A DNA stretch of 64,000 nucleotides, from contig NC_018010.1 of NCBI RefSeq assembly GCF_000265405.1, positions 3,617,501 to 3,681,500 on the forward strand, in the 5' to 3' direction. Origin of the DNA: Belliella baltica DSM 15883 (GTDB taxonomy: Bacteria; Bacteroidota; Bacteroidia; Cytophagales; Cyclobacteriaceae). Below the pieces are notes generated by a model. The model was not told where the DNA came from and searched no databases. It worked only from the letters and a program-made list of their open reading frames with translations. Every line of letters starts with the position of its first letter. Positions within the stretch are counted from its first letter, which is position 1. The translations under genes were made by a program, and so were the position numbers. Positions 18,951 to 26,813 of this stretch are shown here, in pieces.

Positions 18951-19424
18951 TTAATATGAAATATCTAATATTTCGAATTCCAGAACACCTGCTGGAGCAT
19001 TTATTTGTGCAATATCTCCAACAGCTTTTCCATTAAGACCTTTACCAAAAGGAGAAGCCAAGGAAATCTTTCCAGCTTTGAGGTCAGCCTCTTCTTCAGA
19101 AACTAGAGTGTAGGTTACAGTCATGCCATTTTTAACATTCTTGATTTTCACGGTGCTAAGAATACCCACTTTAGAGGCATCCATTTTTGAGCTATCCATC
19201 ACTCTAGCATTACCTACTACAGCTTCAAGTTTGGCTATTTTTAATTCCAAAAGTCCTTGAGCATCTTTTGCAGCATCATATTCGGCATTTTCGCTTAAGT
19301 CTCCTTTGTCTCTAGCCTCAGCTATTTGCTTGGCTATATCCTGTCTTCCTTTGGTTTTAAGTTCTTGAAGTTCATCCTTCAATTTCTTCAGACCTTCTTC
19401 TGTGTAATACTGTATAGTTCCCAT
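18951..19424 (-). CDS. greA: Transcription elongation factor GreA
   Basis: Rescues backtracked RNA polymerase by stimulating transcript cleavage. The 157-residue protein has the N-terminal coiled coil (YTEEGLKKLKDELQELK) with the acidic tip GDLSENAEYDAAK, and a C-terminal FKBP-like domain (ISLASPFGKGLNGKAVGD). The frame is open 40 codons further upstream, but conserved family members start at MGTIQYYT, used here. The upstream in-frame stretch overlaps a hairpin followed by a U-rich run (separate entry), so it is leader rather than protein. Confidence 0.96.
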   Translation of the reverse strand: MGTIQYYTEEGLKKLKDELQELKTKGRQDIAKQIAEARDKGDLSENAEYDAAKDAQGLLELKIAKLEAVVGNARVMDSSKMDASKVGILSTVKIKNVKNGMTVTYTLVSEEEADLKAGKISLASPFGKGLNGKAVGDIAQINAPAGVLEFEILDISY

Positions 19425-19450
19425 TTTCTTAAATTTTACTATGGCTATGA

Positions 19451-19484
19451 AAAATAAAAGAACGGTCTCGTTGTTGAAACCGTT
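19451..19484 (-). terminator. Terminator-like hairpin in the greA leader
   Basis: On the minus strand AACGGTTTC pairs with GAGACCGTT (complements of 19476-19484 and 19461-19469) over nine base pairs with one G-U wobble and a 6-nt loop, followed by CTTTTATTTTT. The wobble makes the stem complete only in the greA sense RNA. It sits between the predicted promoter and the greA ATG. Confidence 0.6.
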
Positions 19485-19513
19485 TCTCCTATGCATTTGC
19501 GCTATGTATGATG

Positions 19514-19544
19514 CAAAGATATAAATATTGGATTGACAAAGCAA
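19514..19544 (-). promoter_or_regulatory. Predicted greA promoter (Bacteroidota type)
   Basis: On the minus strand TATCTTTG (19514-19521) matches the -7 consensus TAnnTTTG, and TTG (19542-19544) lies 20 bp upstream as the -33 element. The start of transcription would be near 19507, giving a leader of about 80 nt before the greA ATG. Confidence 0.6.
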
Positions 19545-19713
19545 TTATATTCTACTTTTCATCTTTTGGACAAGTACCTATAATTTCTTCAAGTTCTTTG
19601 TATTAATTCTGGACAAATTCAAAACCTTTCTGAATACAACCCGAGCATCCATTATGGTGACATATGGACTACCGAAATAATGAAATTTGATAGAAAGCCA
19701 GAATTAAAAGTCT

Positions 19714-20871
19714 TTAATGCTCTATTTTAAGTTTGTAAAACTTCAATTTATCTTCACTTTCATTATTTGAAGCTTTGATGTAGAGATGATTATTAACAAA
19801 ATAATGCTCGAAAGATAAATCTTCATTTATTTCACTTAAAGACAGTTCATAATCTAAATTCATTTCGGAATCATAAATTGAAAGAAATACTTTAAACCCT
19901 CTTTTGATGCTTCCCTCTGTCTCAGACCTGATTAACCGAATATATTTATCAATTTCTTTTAAATAATAAAGTTGACTAAACTCAACATCTAAGTTCCAAT
20001 CAAAAATATTTTCTTTATCAAATCCTCTTTGCTGATCATTGAGGTTACTTATTGGTCTTTCTTTTTCGTTTTTAAATAAAGTACTTTGGAATAATTCTTT
20101 AAATAATAATTCTCCACTGTTTTTATCATAAACATCAATTTGATTTTTAAAGCTGTAAGTAGTTATAAATTTATTTTGAATAGGTAGTATCATTGGTGAA
20201 AATTGGTTTCGTAAACTAGCCCCTCCAAGGTCTACTTTAATAATATGATCTTCTATCAAATCACTTTCCCACGGGCTCGGTAAAACTTGAAACTCCACCT
20301 CGACAAAATCAAAATGTAAAAATCTCAATTTGTCACTACGCATATCTTGTGACAATACCCAAACAGTCTCCGTTCCATTTTCATCCAGCTCTGAATTATT
20401 AGATAAAGTGAATACTTCTTTTAAAAACTCTAAATCTGAAAAGGCAATTTCCCAATCTCTATCTTTACTTTTTTTGAGACTCCATTTCTCAACTTGATGA
20501 TTAAATTTATTGATTCTTGCATAGTTAAATTGATCAAAAAAAAGCCAATACTTTTCTGTATCAACAATATGTGTAGGAGAAAAAACACTTGAAGGCCCAT
20601 CTTGATCCAGTTGTAAAACTTCTTCAACTACCAGTGATTCAAAGTCAATCATTTCCAATTTCCAGTTAAACTGGTTAAAAATCAATAGTTTTTTGCTATC
20701 TATAGATTGACCATGAATGAATCCAACGTCTGAAGATAAGTAAGTATTCGAAAAATTGACTTTACCTTCCTCTAGATCAATAGTATATCCAGCCTGTACT
20801 CTTTCATTTTTTTGATTGGTACAGGCTAGATTAAATATCAAAAGATAACTTAGATAATATAACTTCATCAT
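19714..20871 (-). CDS. Lipoprotein, possibly beta-propeller (DUF4221-like), coupled to a small exported peptide
   Basis: A 385-residue predicted lipoprotein with signal MMKLYYLSYLLIFNLAC and the lipid-modified Cys near residue 17. The rest is rich in short beta strands with regularly spaced aromatic residues, resembling the 6-bladed propeller or DUF4221 lipoproteins common in Cytophagales; this assignment is tentative. The ATG overlaps the TGA of the upstream small gene (ATGA at 20868-20871), which fixes the start and suggests translational coupling. An alternative ATG lies one codon downstream. Function unknown; the pairing suggests the two products act together. Confidence 0.75.
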   Translation of the reverse strand: MMKLYYLSYLLIFNLACTNQKNERVQAGYTIDLEEGKVNFSNTYLSSDVGFIHGQSIDSKKLLIFNQFNWKLEMIDFESLVVEEVLQLDQDGPSSVFSPTHIVDTEKYWLFFDQFNYARINKFNHQVEKWSLKKSKDRDWEIAFSDLEFLKEVFTLSNNSELDENGTETVWVLSQDMRSDKLRFLHFDFVEVEFQVLPSPWESDLIEDHIIKVDLGGASLRNQFSPMILPIQNKFITTYSFKNQIDVYDKNSGELLFKELFQSTLFKNEKERPISNLNDQQRGFDKENIFDWNLDVEFSQLYYLKEIDKYIRLIRSETEGSIKRGFKVFLSIYDSEMNLDYELSLSEINEDLSFEHYFVNNHLYIKASNNESEDKLKFYKLKIEH

Positions 20872-21092
20872 TCTGGAGCAATACAACTTGCATTAGGTCC
20901 ATCTTCTGTGATACTTACAAACATACTCCCCTTATCACAATCAATAATAGTAAAGCCAGACTCAGCGCAACAATTAGCAATTGCATCATCAATTAAATCA
21001 TCATAATCCCCACATGAATACCATATCCCACTACAAGGATAGCCAGCTAAACTTATAACTGTAAATAAGAATACTAATGATAACTTTTTCAT
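20868..21092 (-). CDS. Small exported Cys-rich peptide
   Basis: A 74-residue precursor with a signal peptide (MKKLSLVFLFTVISLAG). The remaining region of about 56 residues has six cysteines: PCSG, YSCGD, a CC pair, IDCDK and ASCIAPE. It is also acidic (DDLIDDA). The even number of cysteines suggests disulfides in the periplasm or outside the cell. I recognise no named family. Small exported peptides placed directly before a propeller-type lipoprotein recall the NVEALA/BF3164 arrangement of other Bacteroidota, but the sequence itself is not NVEALA. The stop overlaps the lipoprotein start. Confidence 0.7.
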   Translation of the reverse strand: MKKLSLVFLFTVISLAGYPCSGIWYSCGDYDDLIDDAIANCCAESGFTIIDCDKGSMFVSITEDGPNASCIAPE

Positions 21093-21325
21093 AATTCTAA
21101 AATTAATGTTAAATAATTGATTAAAAACTTAAAAGTGGCCACTAAATAAGTCTTTCACAAGAAAGAAAGAAAGAAAGAAGCAAGTTTTTAGTTGATTTTT
21201 TTTTATAACTAGTTTGAAAATACAAATGATTAAACATCAAACTTCTACAAAATACATTACTAAAATCCACTCTCCTTTAAATTGGCTAAAAGTTTAGAAA
21301 GTAACTGATATCTTCAATTTAAGAA

Positions 21326-22264
21326 TTAAATATCTACTCTAATTTTCTCCACCAAAACTTGATTGATTTTTTCGTAAGATTGAAATGTCCATCCAGCGAT
21401 ATGCGGACTGAAAAGTACATTTGGTCTAGCTGCCAAGTTATCAAATTCTCCTTTTTGAACGGCTGAGAAGTTCTTGAACTTTTCATTTTCCAAAACATCC
21501 AAAACAGCCCCTCGAAGAATACCTTGATCAAGAGCCAAATTCAATGTTTCAAAGGAAATCACTTCTCCTCTAGCAGTATTGATCAAGTAAATGGGTTTTG
21601 AAAAACTTTTTAACAAATCCAAGGTGAAATAATTTCTAGTCTCTACAGTGAGTGGTACATGAATACTAAGAATATCTGCTTCTTGCTGTATTTTTTCAAA
21701 AGAACATTCTTTTACAAATGCAGAACCAAAACCCTTTTTATATTTATCATAAGCAAGGAGTTTGACATCGAATCCAAGGAGTTTCCGGGCAAAAGCTTGC
21801 CCCATGTTTCCAAATCCAAAGACTCCTACAGTCTTTCCTGCCAATTCCTCTCCTCTGTTTCCTTCCCTATCCCAAATACCATTTCGGACTTCTTGATCTG
21901 CTTTGTTAATATGATTAAATAAAGCCAACAGCCCCCCAATCGCATGCTCTCCTACTGCATCCCTGTTTCCTTCAGGAGCATTGAAAAGCTTGATGTTTCT
22001 TTCTTCTAAGTATGATAAATCAATCTGATCCAAGCCTGCTCCTGCCCTTCCGATAAATTTTAAGTCGCTCGCTTTTTCTAAAAGTTCCTTATCCATTGGT
22101 GTTTTGGATCGGATGATCAAACCCGAATAAGTTGCAATAATTTCCAAGATTTCACCCCTCTTAATCTCAGGCCTATAATCCACCTCAAACCCTTCCTTTT
22201 CTAATAATGGAATTATAGAGGGATGCATTTCATCTATGATAAGGATTCTGTTTTTTTGAGACAT
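21326..22264 (-). CDS. D-2-hydroxyacid dehydrogenase (phosphoglycerate dehydrogenase-like)
   Basis: An NAD-dependent D-isomer-specific dehydrogenase of 312 residues. The Rossmann motif VGVFGFGNMGQAFA, the catalytic Arg in INTARGEVI, the Glu in DVLENEK and the His in FSPHIAGWT are all present. The short form, without an ACT regulatory domain, fits 3-phosphoglycerate dehydrogenase or a related 2-hydroxyacid dehydrogenase. It is isolated on the minus strand, more than 200 bp from its neighbours. The exact substrate cannot be set from sequence alone. Confidence 0.9.
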   Translation of the reverse strand: MSQKNRILIIDEMHPSIIPLLEKEGFEVDYRPEIKRGEILEIIATYSGLIIRSKTPMDKELLEKASDLKFIGRAGAGLDQIDLSYLEERNIKLFNAPEGNRDAVGEHAIGGLLALFNHINKADQEVRNGIWDREGNRGEELAGKTVGVFGFGNMGQAFARKLLGFDVKLLAYDKYKKGFGSAFVKECSFEKIQQEADILSIHVPLTVETRNYFTLDLLKSFSKPIYLINTARGEVISFETLNLALDQGILRGAVLDVLENEKFKNFSAVQKGEFDNLAARPNVLFSPHIAGWTFQSYEKINQVLVEKIRVDI

Positions 22265-22591
22265 TTTATTGATTGAAATGATTAAGTTTTTTTATTGTCT
22301 TTGTCCAAAACAACAACTAATATGAGCTAACAAATATAGTATTTCGAGGAAAAATCAAAAGTATCATACTACAGTGAGAATTGTATCACCAAAATTATCA
22401 ATTCTTATTAATTATTTAAACCAACGAAATAAAATGAAACTTACGTTGTACTAAGATTAAAAAAAATCCTCTCTGTCGTATATAAACGTTTATAATTCTT
22501 GAGAAAAAAAATAATTAAGTAAATAGTACTGATTTATTAATTGTATTCATAATGAATCGTTTTTTTTAATTTCTAACCAAATTCTAAAGAC
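22265..22591. other. Intergenic region with a perfect palindrome upstream of ssb
   Basis: 327 bp between divergent genes with no ORF. It contains the 14-bp perfect palindrome TATAAACGTTTATA at 22481-22494, about 100 bp before ssb. The same TAAACGTTTA core recurs in a 22-bp palindrome at 38460-38481. No clear -33/-7 pair was found here. Confidence 0.5.
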
Positions 22592-22942
22592 ATGAGTGGA
22601 ATCAAAAACAGGGTTCAGCTGATCGGTAGATTAGGAGCCAAAGCAGAAATCAATCATTTTGATAGTGGCAAAGTAAAGGCAAACATTCGCTTAGCCACTA
22701 ATGAAAATTACAGAAATGCTAAAGGGGAAAAAGTAGAGGAAACTACTTGGCATTATGTAACTGCATGGGATGGTGCAGCGACAATACTAGAAAAGTACAC
22801 CGATAAAGGTTCTGAAATCGGAATCGTTGGTAGATTAAGCAGCAGAAGCTATGAAGATAAGGAAGGCAACAAAAAATATATTACTGAGGTAATCGCAGAT
22901 GAAATTTTGCTTCTTGGTGAAAAAGTCGCTTCAAACTCTTAA
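22592..22942 (+). CDS. Single-stranded DNA-binding protein, short form
   Basis: An OB-fold SSB of 116 residues: NRVQLIGRLGAKAEI, FDSGKVKANIRLATNE and TTWHYVTAWDGAA are typical. It lacks the Gly/Pro linker and the acidic C-terminal tip that recruits partner proteins, ending instead in EKVASNS. It may therefore be an accessory SSB rather than the main replication SSB. A strong terminator hairpin follows within 10 bp, so it is a single-gene unit. Confidence 0.92.
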   Translation: MSGIKNRVQLIGRLGAKAEINHFDSGKVKANIRLATNENYRNAKGEKVEETTWHYVTAWDGAATILEKYTDKGSEIGIVGRLSSRSYEDKEGNKKYITEVIADEILLLGEKVASNS

Positions 22943-22950
22943 TCAAAAAT

Positions 22951-22982
22951 GGGAATGTAGAATTTCAAAATTCAACATTCCC
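22951..22982 (+). terminator. ssb terminator
   Basis: GGGAATGT (22951-22958) pairs with ACATTCCC (22975-22982), extended inward by GAATTT/AAATTC around a two-base loop, followed by acgaTTTTTT. A long, nearly perfect intrinsic terminator. Confidence 0.8.
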
Positions 22983-23101
22983 ACGATTTTTTAATCATTA
23001 AATATCTACATTCTTCTAAGTTCTTTAAACTTTTTCATTTTTCGATATCAAAGACTTATAAATATGAGTATTTTTGGAATTCGAAAAACCTATTAACAAC
23101 A

Positions 23102-24076
23102 ATGAAAAAAATTGCAGTTTTTACTTCCGGAGGCGATGCGCCGGGCATGAATGCTTGTATCAGGGCTGTAGTACGCACAGCAATTTTTCACGGATTAGAA
23201 GTTTATGGAATCACATATGGATATGATGGTATGATTTCAGGAAATATAAAAAAAATGCAATCACATTCTGTCAGTAATATCATCCAAAGGGGGGGCACTA
23301 TTTTGAAATCTGCGAGAAGTGAGGAATTCATGACCAAAGAGGGAAGAAAAAAAGCCTATGAACAACTAAAAGCTCTAGAAATTGATGGGATTGTGGCCAT
23401 TGGTGGAGACGGTACTTTTACAGGTGCAAAAATATTCTTTGAAGAATTTGGCATCCCTACTGTTGGATGTCCAGGGACTATTGATAATGATATTTTTGGT
23501 ACAGATTATACTATTGGTTTCGATACTGCTGTAAATACCGCCTTAGAAGCGATAGATAAAATTAGAGATACCGCAGCTGCTCATGACAGAATATTCTTTG
23601 TAGAAGTAATGGGAAGGGATAGCGGATACATAGCAGTTGAATGCGGAATTGGTGGCGGCGCAGAGTTTGTGATGGTACCTGAAACTGAAACAGACCTTAA
23701 GAAGGTTGTGAAATCATTAAAAAACCTTAGAAAATCAAAATCATCTAGCATCATCGTCGTAGCTGAGGGAGATGATGAAGGAAATGCTGAAGTAATCATG
23801 GATCAAGTAAAGAAAAAAGTCAATGATGAGGATAAAGAATTTAAAGTTACAACCCTTGGTCATATTCAAAGAGGAGGAAACCCAACAGCAAGAGATCGCG
23901 TCTTAGCTTCTCGATGCGGTATGGCTGCTGTAGAGGGGTTGATGAATGGTCAATCCAATTGCATGGCTGGAATTGTAAATGGTGATGTAACCTATACTTC
24001 ATTTGAAGATTGTATAGGTAAAACTAAACCAATCAAAAGTGATCATCTTAAATTAATTGAAATTTTAAGTATTTAA
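23102..24076 (+). CDS. pfkA: 6-phosphofructokinase
   Basis: Commits fructose 6-phosphate to glycolysis. The 324-residue product has TSGGDAPGMNACIRAVVR at the N terminus, the nucleotide site GGDGTFTGA and the catalytic PGTIDNDIFGTDYTIGFDTA, then MGRDSGYIA and GHIQRGG. Length and GGDGT suit the ATP-dependent bacterial PfkA group. A TATTTTTG -7-like box lies at 23069-23076. A small membrane protein gene follows after 7 bp. Confidence 0.96.
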   Translation: MKKIAVFTSGGDAPGMNACIRAVVRTAIFHGLEVYGITYGYDGMISGNIKKMQSHSVSNIIQRGGTILKSARSEEFMTKEGRKKAYEQLKALEIDGIVAIGGDGTFTGAKIFFEEFGIPTVGCPGTIDNDIFGTDYTIGFDTAVNTALEAIDKIRDTAAAHDRIFFVEVMGRDSGYIAVECGIGGGAEFVMVPETETDLKKVVKSLKNLRKSKSSSIIVVAEGDDEGNAEVIMDQVKKKVNDEDKEFKVTTLGHIQRGGNPTARDRVLASRCGMAAVEGLMNGQSNCMAGIVNGDVTYTSFEDCIGKTKPIKSDHLKLIEILSI

Positions 24077-24083
24077 TTTAAAA

Positions 24084-24440
24084 ATGGGCTTTATTCCAAT
24101 ATTTATTACTTTAGGTGGTTCAGTCCTGCTTTTTATCTTAGTCGTCAGTCAAGGTATAAAATCCAAAAGATCACAGTTTTCTCAATTCTGTCAACTGACT
24201 TGGAAAGGATTAGAAAAATACAACCTTGAAAAAAAAGATGGAAAGAAAGGTTTTGAAGAGCTAAGAAAAAAATTCTTGGAAGCAAAGTCAAAGTTAAATA
24301 CCGAAGACTTACTCCAATTTGATATTGAAGTTAGAAAACCTTTTCAACAAGCTAAAATAATACAATCACAGCATAATTTATTTATTGCCAAAAAGCCGTA
24401 TAGTTTCATAGCAAAACTAATGGGCTTTCAAGCAATTTGA
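24084..24440 (+). CDS. Hypothetical protein with one N-terminal membrane helix
   Basis: I do not recognise this 118-residue protein. An N-terminal transmembrane helix (about residues 4-24) is followed by a basic, helical, probably cytoplasmic region. It starts 7 bp after pfkA, so it is probably co-transcribed. Its last 13 bp overlap the 3' end of the convergent miaA gene. Function unknown. Confidence 0.75.
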   Translation: MGFIPIFITLGGSVLLFILVVSQGIKSKRSQFSQFCQLTWKGLEKYNLEKKDGKKGFEELRKKFLEAKSKLNTEDLLQFDIEVRKPFQQAKIIQSQHNLFIAKKPYSFIAKLMGFQAI

Positions 24441-25336
24441 TTTTGAACAAAAGATTTAATTTCTTCTAGTTGTTCTGGGTGAAACCATGTCCATTCAGGA
24501 TCCTTCTTAAACCAAGTCAGTTGTCGTTTTGCATACCTCCTTGAGTTCCTTTTCAACAACCTGACAGCTTCTTCTTGATCATATTCGCCTTCTAAATACC
24601 TGAATATTTCAGAGTAACCTACTGTTTGTAATGCATTAAGGTGTCGAAATGTAAACAAGGATTTCGCTTCATCAAAAAGTCCCTCTTGTACCATCAAATC
24701 CATTCTCAAATCTATTCTTTTGTAAAGTTCCTCACGCGCTCGCTCAAGACCGATTTTTATAATTTGAAAATTTCTTTTCGCCCTTTTCTTCTGACGAAAA
24801 CTGCTGAATGGTTTGCCAGTACCAAGAAAAACTTCAAGTGCTCTCATCAACCTTTGAGGATTGTTCTTATCAACGCTTTCAAAATACAGCGGATCTATTT
24901 TACTCACTTCTTCTTGTAAAAATCCTAGTCCTTTAAGTTGATATTCTTCAATGACTTTTTCTCTAATTGCAGGATCAATTTCTGGAATTTCGTCTAAACC
25001 ATTACAAACTGCATCAATATAAAGTCCTGAACCTCCAGTCATAATTATAAGCTCATGAATTTGGAAACGATCTTCCAGCAGATTCAAAACATCATTTTCA
25101 AATTGTTTGACATCATAATTATCATGAATTGAAAGTGAATTTATAAAATGATGAGGAGCCTTTTTCAATTGTAAATTTGTTGGTTTTGCCGTTCCTAAAT
25201 CAGTTTCTCTAAAAAATTGTCTGCTATCTGAAGAAATTATTTCTGTATTAAATATTTTAGCTAAATTTATGCATAAATCAGTTTTTCCCACACCAGTTGG
25301 TCCAGCTATTACAATTAGATATTTATTTTGCTTCAC
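24428..25336 (-). CDS. miaA: tRNA dimethylallyltransferase
   Basis: Adds the isopentenyl group to A37 of tRNAs reading UNN codons. The P-loop GPTGVGKTDLCINLAK is at the N terminus, followed by SSDSRQFFRETDLGTAKP, TGGSGLYIDAV and the C-terminal QTVGYSEIFRYLEG and KRQLTWFKKD, all diagnostic of MiaA. Length 302 residues. The 3' end overlaps the convergent gene at 24440 by 13 bp. Confidence 0.96.
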   Translation of the reverse strand: MKQNKYLIVIAGPTGVGKTDLCINLAKIFNTEIISSDSRQFFRETDLGTAKPTNLQLKKAPHHFINSLSIHDNYDVKQFENDVLNLLEDRFQIHELIIMTGGSGLYIDAVCNGLDEIPEIDPAIREKVIEEYQLKGLGFLQEEVSKIDPLYFESVDKNNPQRLMRALEVFLGTGKPFSSFRQKKRAKRNFQIIKIGLERAREELYKRIDLRMDLMVQEGLFDEAKSLFTFRHLNALQTVGYSEIFRYLEGEYDQEEAVRLLKRNSRRYAKRQLTWFKKDPEWTWFHPEQLEEIKSFVQNQIA

Positions 25337-25391
25337 AGATATGTTTTGTAAATTAATTCTTAACCAAAAGTAAAATTACCAATAATTGTCA

Positions 25392-26144
25392 ATGAAAAGC
25401 AAAAAGGTTTTAATCGTGGACGATAATGCTCTTAATAGACGAGTTTTCGAGCACATTATTGGACAAGTTTACATATTTGATATTGCTGAGAATGGAAAAG
25501 CGGCAATAGAAAAATTAAAATCAAATCAATTTGATCTGGTTTTAATGGATATTCAAATGCCCGTTATGGATGGAATCTCAGCTTTAGAAATAATCAAGAG
25601 AGATCAGATCGCATCATGTCCTATAATCGCTATTTCTGCATATGCTGATCAAAATGATAGAGAATATTTTCTTTCTACAGGATTTGATGATTTCATATCT
25701 AAACCTATAAAACCTAAGACTTTTTTAGAAACTATTTCGAATCAAATTGAAAAGAAAGCTGCACTACCATTAATCAAAGAACAAGATGAAATCGTAGATT
25801 TAGAATTAGATACTAAAATACTTCTACAACTTTTAAAGTACAATTCACCTGAAAATATAAAGTTGGTGTATGATGAATTCATCGAAGAAGCAGAATCTTT
25901 ACTTTCAGAGATAGAGCCATTGATACATACCGAAAAAATCAAAGGAATAGGAGATAAACTTCATATTATAAAAGGGAATTCAGGAACACTTGGAGCAATG
26001 AAGATTTTTAATTCCGTCAAACAGTTTGAAAAAAACATAAAAAATAACATTTTTGATAATACATTAAAAGAATATTTAACTTTGGTGAAACTAATAGCAT
26101 CATTTAAAAAACACATAAAAACCATTCAAGCCTTCAATTCATGA
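25392..26144 (+). CDS. Receiver-Hpt fusion (phosphorelay protein)
   Basis: A 250-residue protein with an N-terminal receiver domain (VLIVDDNALNRR, phospho-Asp in LVLMDIQMPVMDG, Lys in FISKPIKP) and a C-terminal Hpt domain whose phospho-His lies in LHIIKGNSGTLGA. It has no kinase, DNA-binding or output domain, so it would relay phosphate between other proteins. A TTG two codons upstream is possible; I chose the ATG at 25392. The stop overlaps the next receiver gene (ATGA), so the two are translated together. Confidence 0.92.
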   Translation: MKSKKVLIVDDNALNRRVFEHIIGQVYIFDIAENGKAAIEKLKSNQFDLVLMDIQMPVMDGISALEIIKRDQIASCPIIAISAYADQNDREYFLSTGFDDFISKPIKPKTFLETISNQIEKKAALPLIKEQDEIVDLELDTKILLQLLKYNSPENIKLVYDEFIEEAESLLSEIEPLIHTEKIKGIGDKLHIIKGNSGTLGAMKIFNSVKQFEKNIKNNIFDNTLKEYLTLVKLIASFKKHIKTIQAFNS

Positions 26145-26518
26145 ACGAAAATAAAAAAGTGTTGGTAGCAGAGGATAGCTCAATAATCATCAATTTAACA
26201 AAAAATGTGTTGATGTTTGAAAAATATCACATTACTGCAGTAAAAAATGGACAGCAAGTCCTTGATAAGCTTACCCATGAAGATTTCGACTTGATACTCA
26301 TGGATATCAACATGCCCGTCATGGATGGTATTGCATGCACAAAAGCCATTAGGATGCTTGATGATGAAAAGAAATCTCAGGTACCAATTATTGCCATCAC
26401 TGGAAATTACAAAAATTACACCCTTGATGATTTCAAAAAAGCAGGTTTGAACGATTATGTTCAAAAACCGCTTGATTATGATCACCTTTTGGCAACTGTG
26501 AAAAAACATTTGAGCTGA
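26141..26518 (+). CDS. Stand-alone response-regulator receiver domain
   Basis: A 125-residue CheY-like protein: VLVAEDSSIIINLT, phospho-Asp in LILMDINMPVMDG, Thr in IIAITGN and Lys in YVQKPLD. It has no output domain. It overlaps the receiver-Hpt gene by 4 nt and is the likely phosphate acceptor or donor of that Hpt. No histidine kinase gene is present in the window. Confidence 0.93.
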   Translation: MNENKKVLVAEDSSIIINLTKNVLMFEKYHITAVKNGQQVLDKLTHEDFDLILMDINMPVMDGIACTKAIRMLDDEKKSQVPIIAITGNYKNYTLDDFKKAGLNDYVQKPLDYDHLLATVKKHLS

Positions 26519-26534
26519 GTAATAGTTTCGATTT

Positions 26535-26813
26535 ATGGTTTTAAAGTACACAAAAACCTTTCTTGATAAATTAGAAAACCTGTTTGCTTCTTCCGAATAT
26601 ATCTTAAGATATGAAAAGGGCAGCTTTAAGTCTGGATATTGTATCTTGAAAGAAAATAGAGTGGTCATCATCAATAAATATTATACTCTAGAAGGAAAGA
26701 TTAATACTTTGATAGACATCATAAAAGAGCTTCAATTCAACCCGAAAAATTTTAAAGATAAAAAAAGCCAAGACTTCTTAGGTGAACTTCAACAAATTGA
26801 ATTAAAACTTTGA
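26535..26813 (+). CDS. Small conserved-looking hypothetical protein
   Basis: A 92-residue cytoplasmic protein with no motif I can name; it looks like a mixed alpha/beta fold (YEKGSFKSGYCILKENRVV, then LIDIIKELQF). It starts 16 bp after the receiver gene, and its stop overlaps the TTG start of the MBL gene, so it is part of the same transcript. Function unknown. Confidence 0.75.
   Translation: MVLKYTKTFLDKLENLFASSEYILRYEKGSFKSGYCILKENRVVIINKYYTLEGKINTLIDIIKELQFNPKNFKDKKSQDFLGELQQIELKL

Noticed and set aside
19425..19544. 40-codon N-terminal extension of GreA
   Set aside because: Homologues begin at MGTIQYYT; the upstream part is a leader with a promoter and a hairpin.
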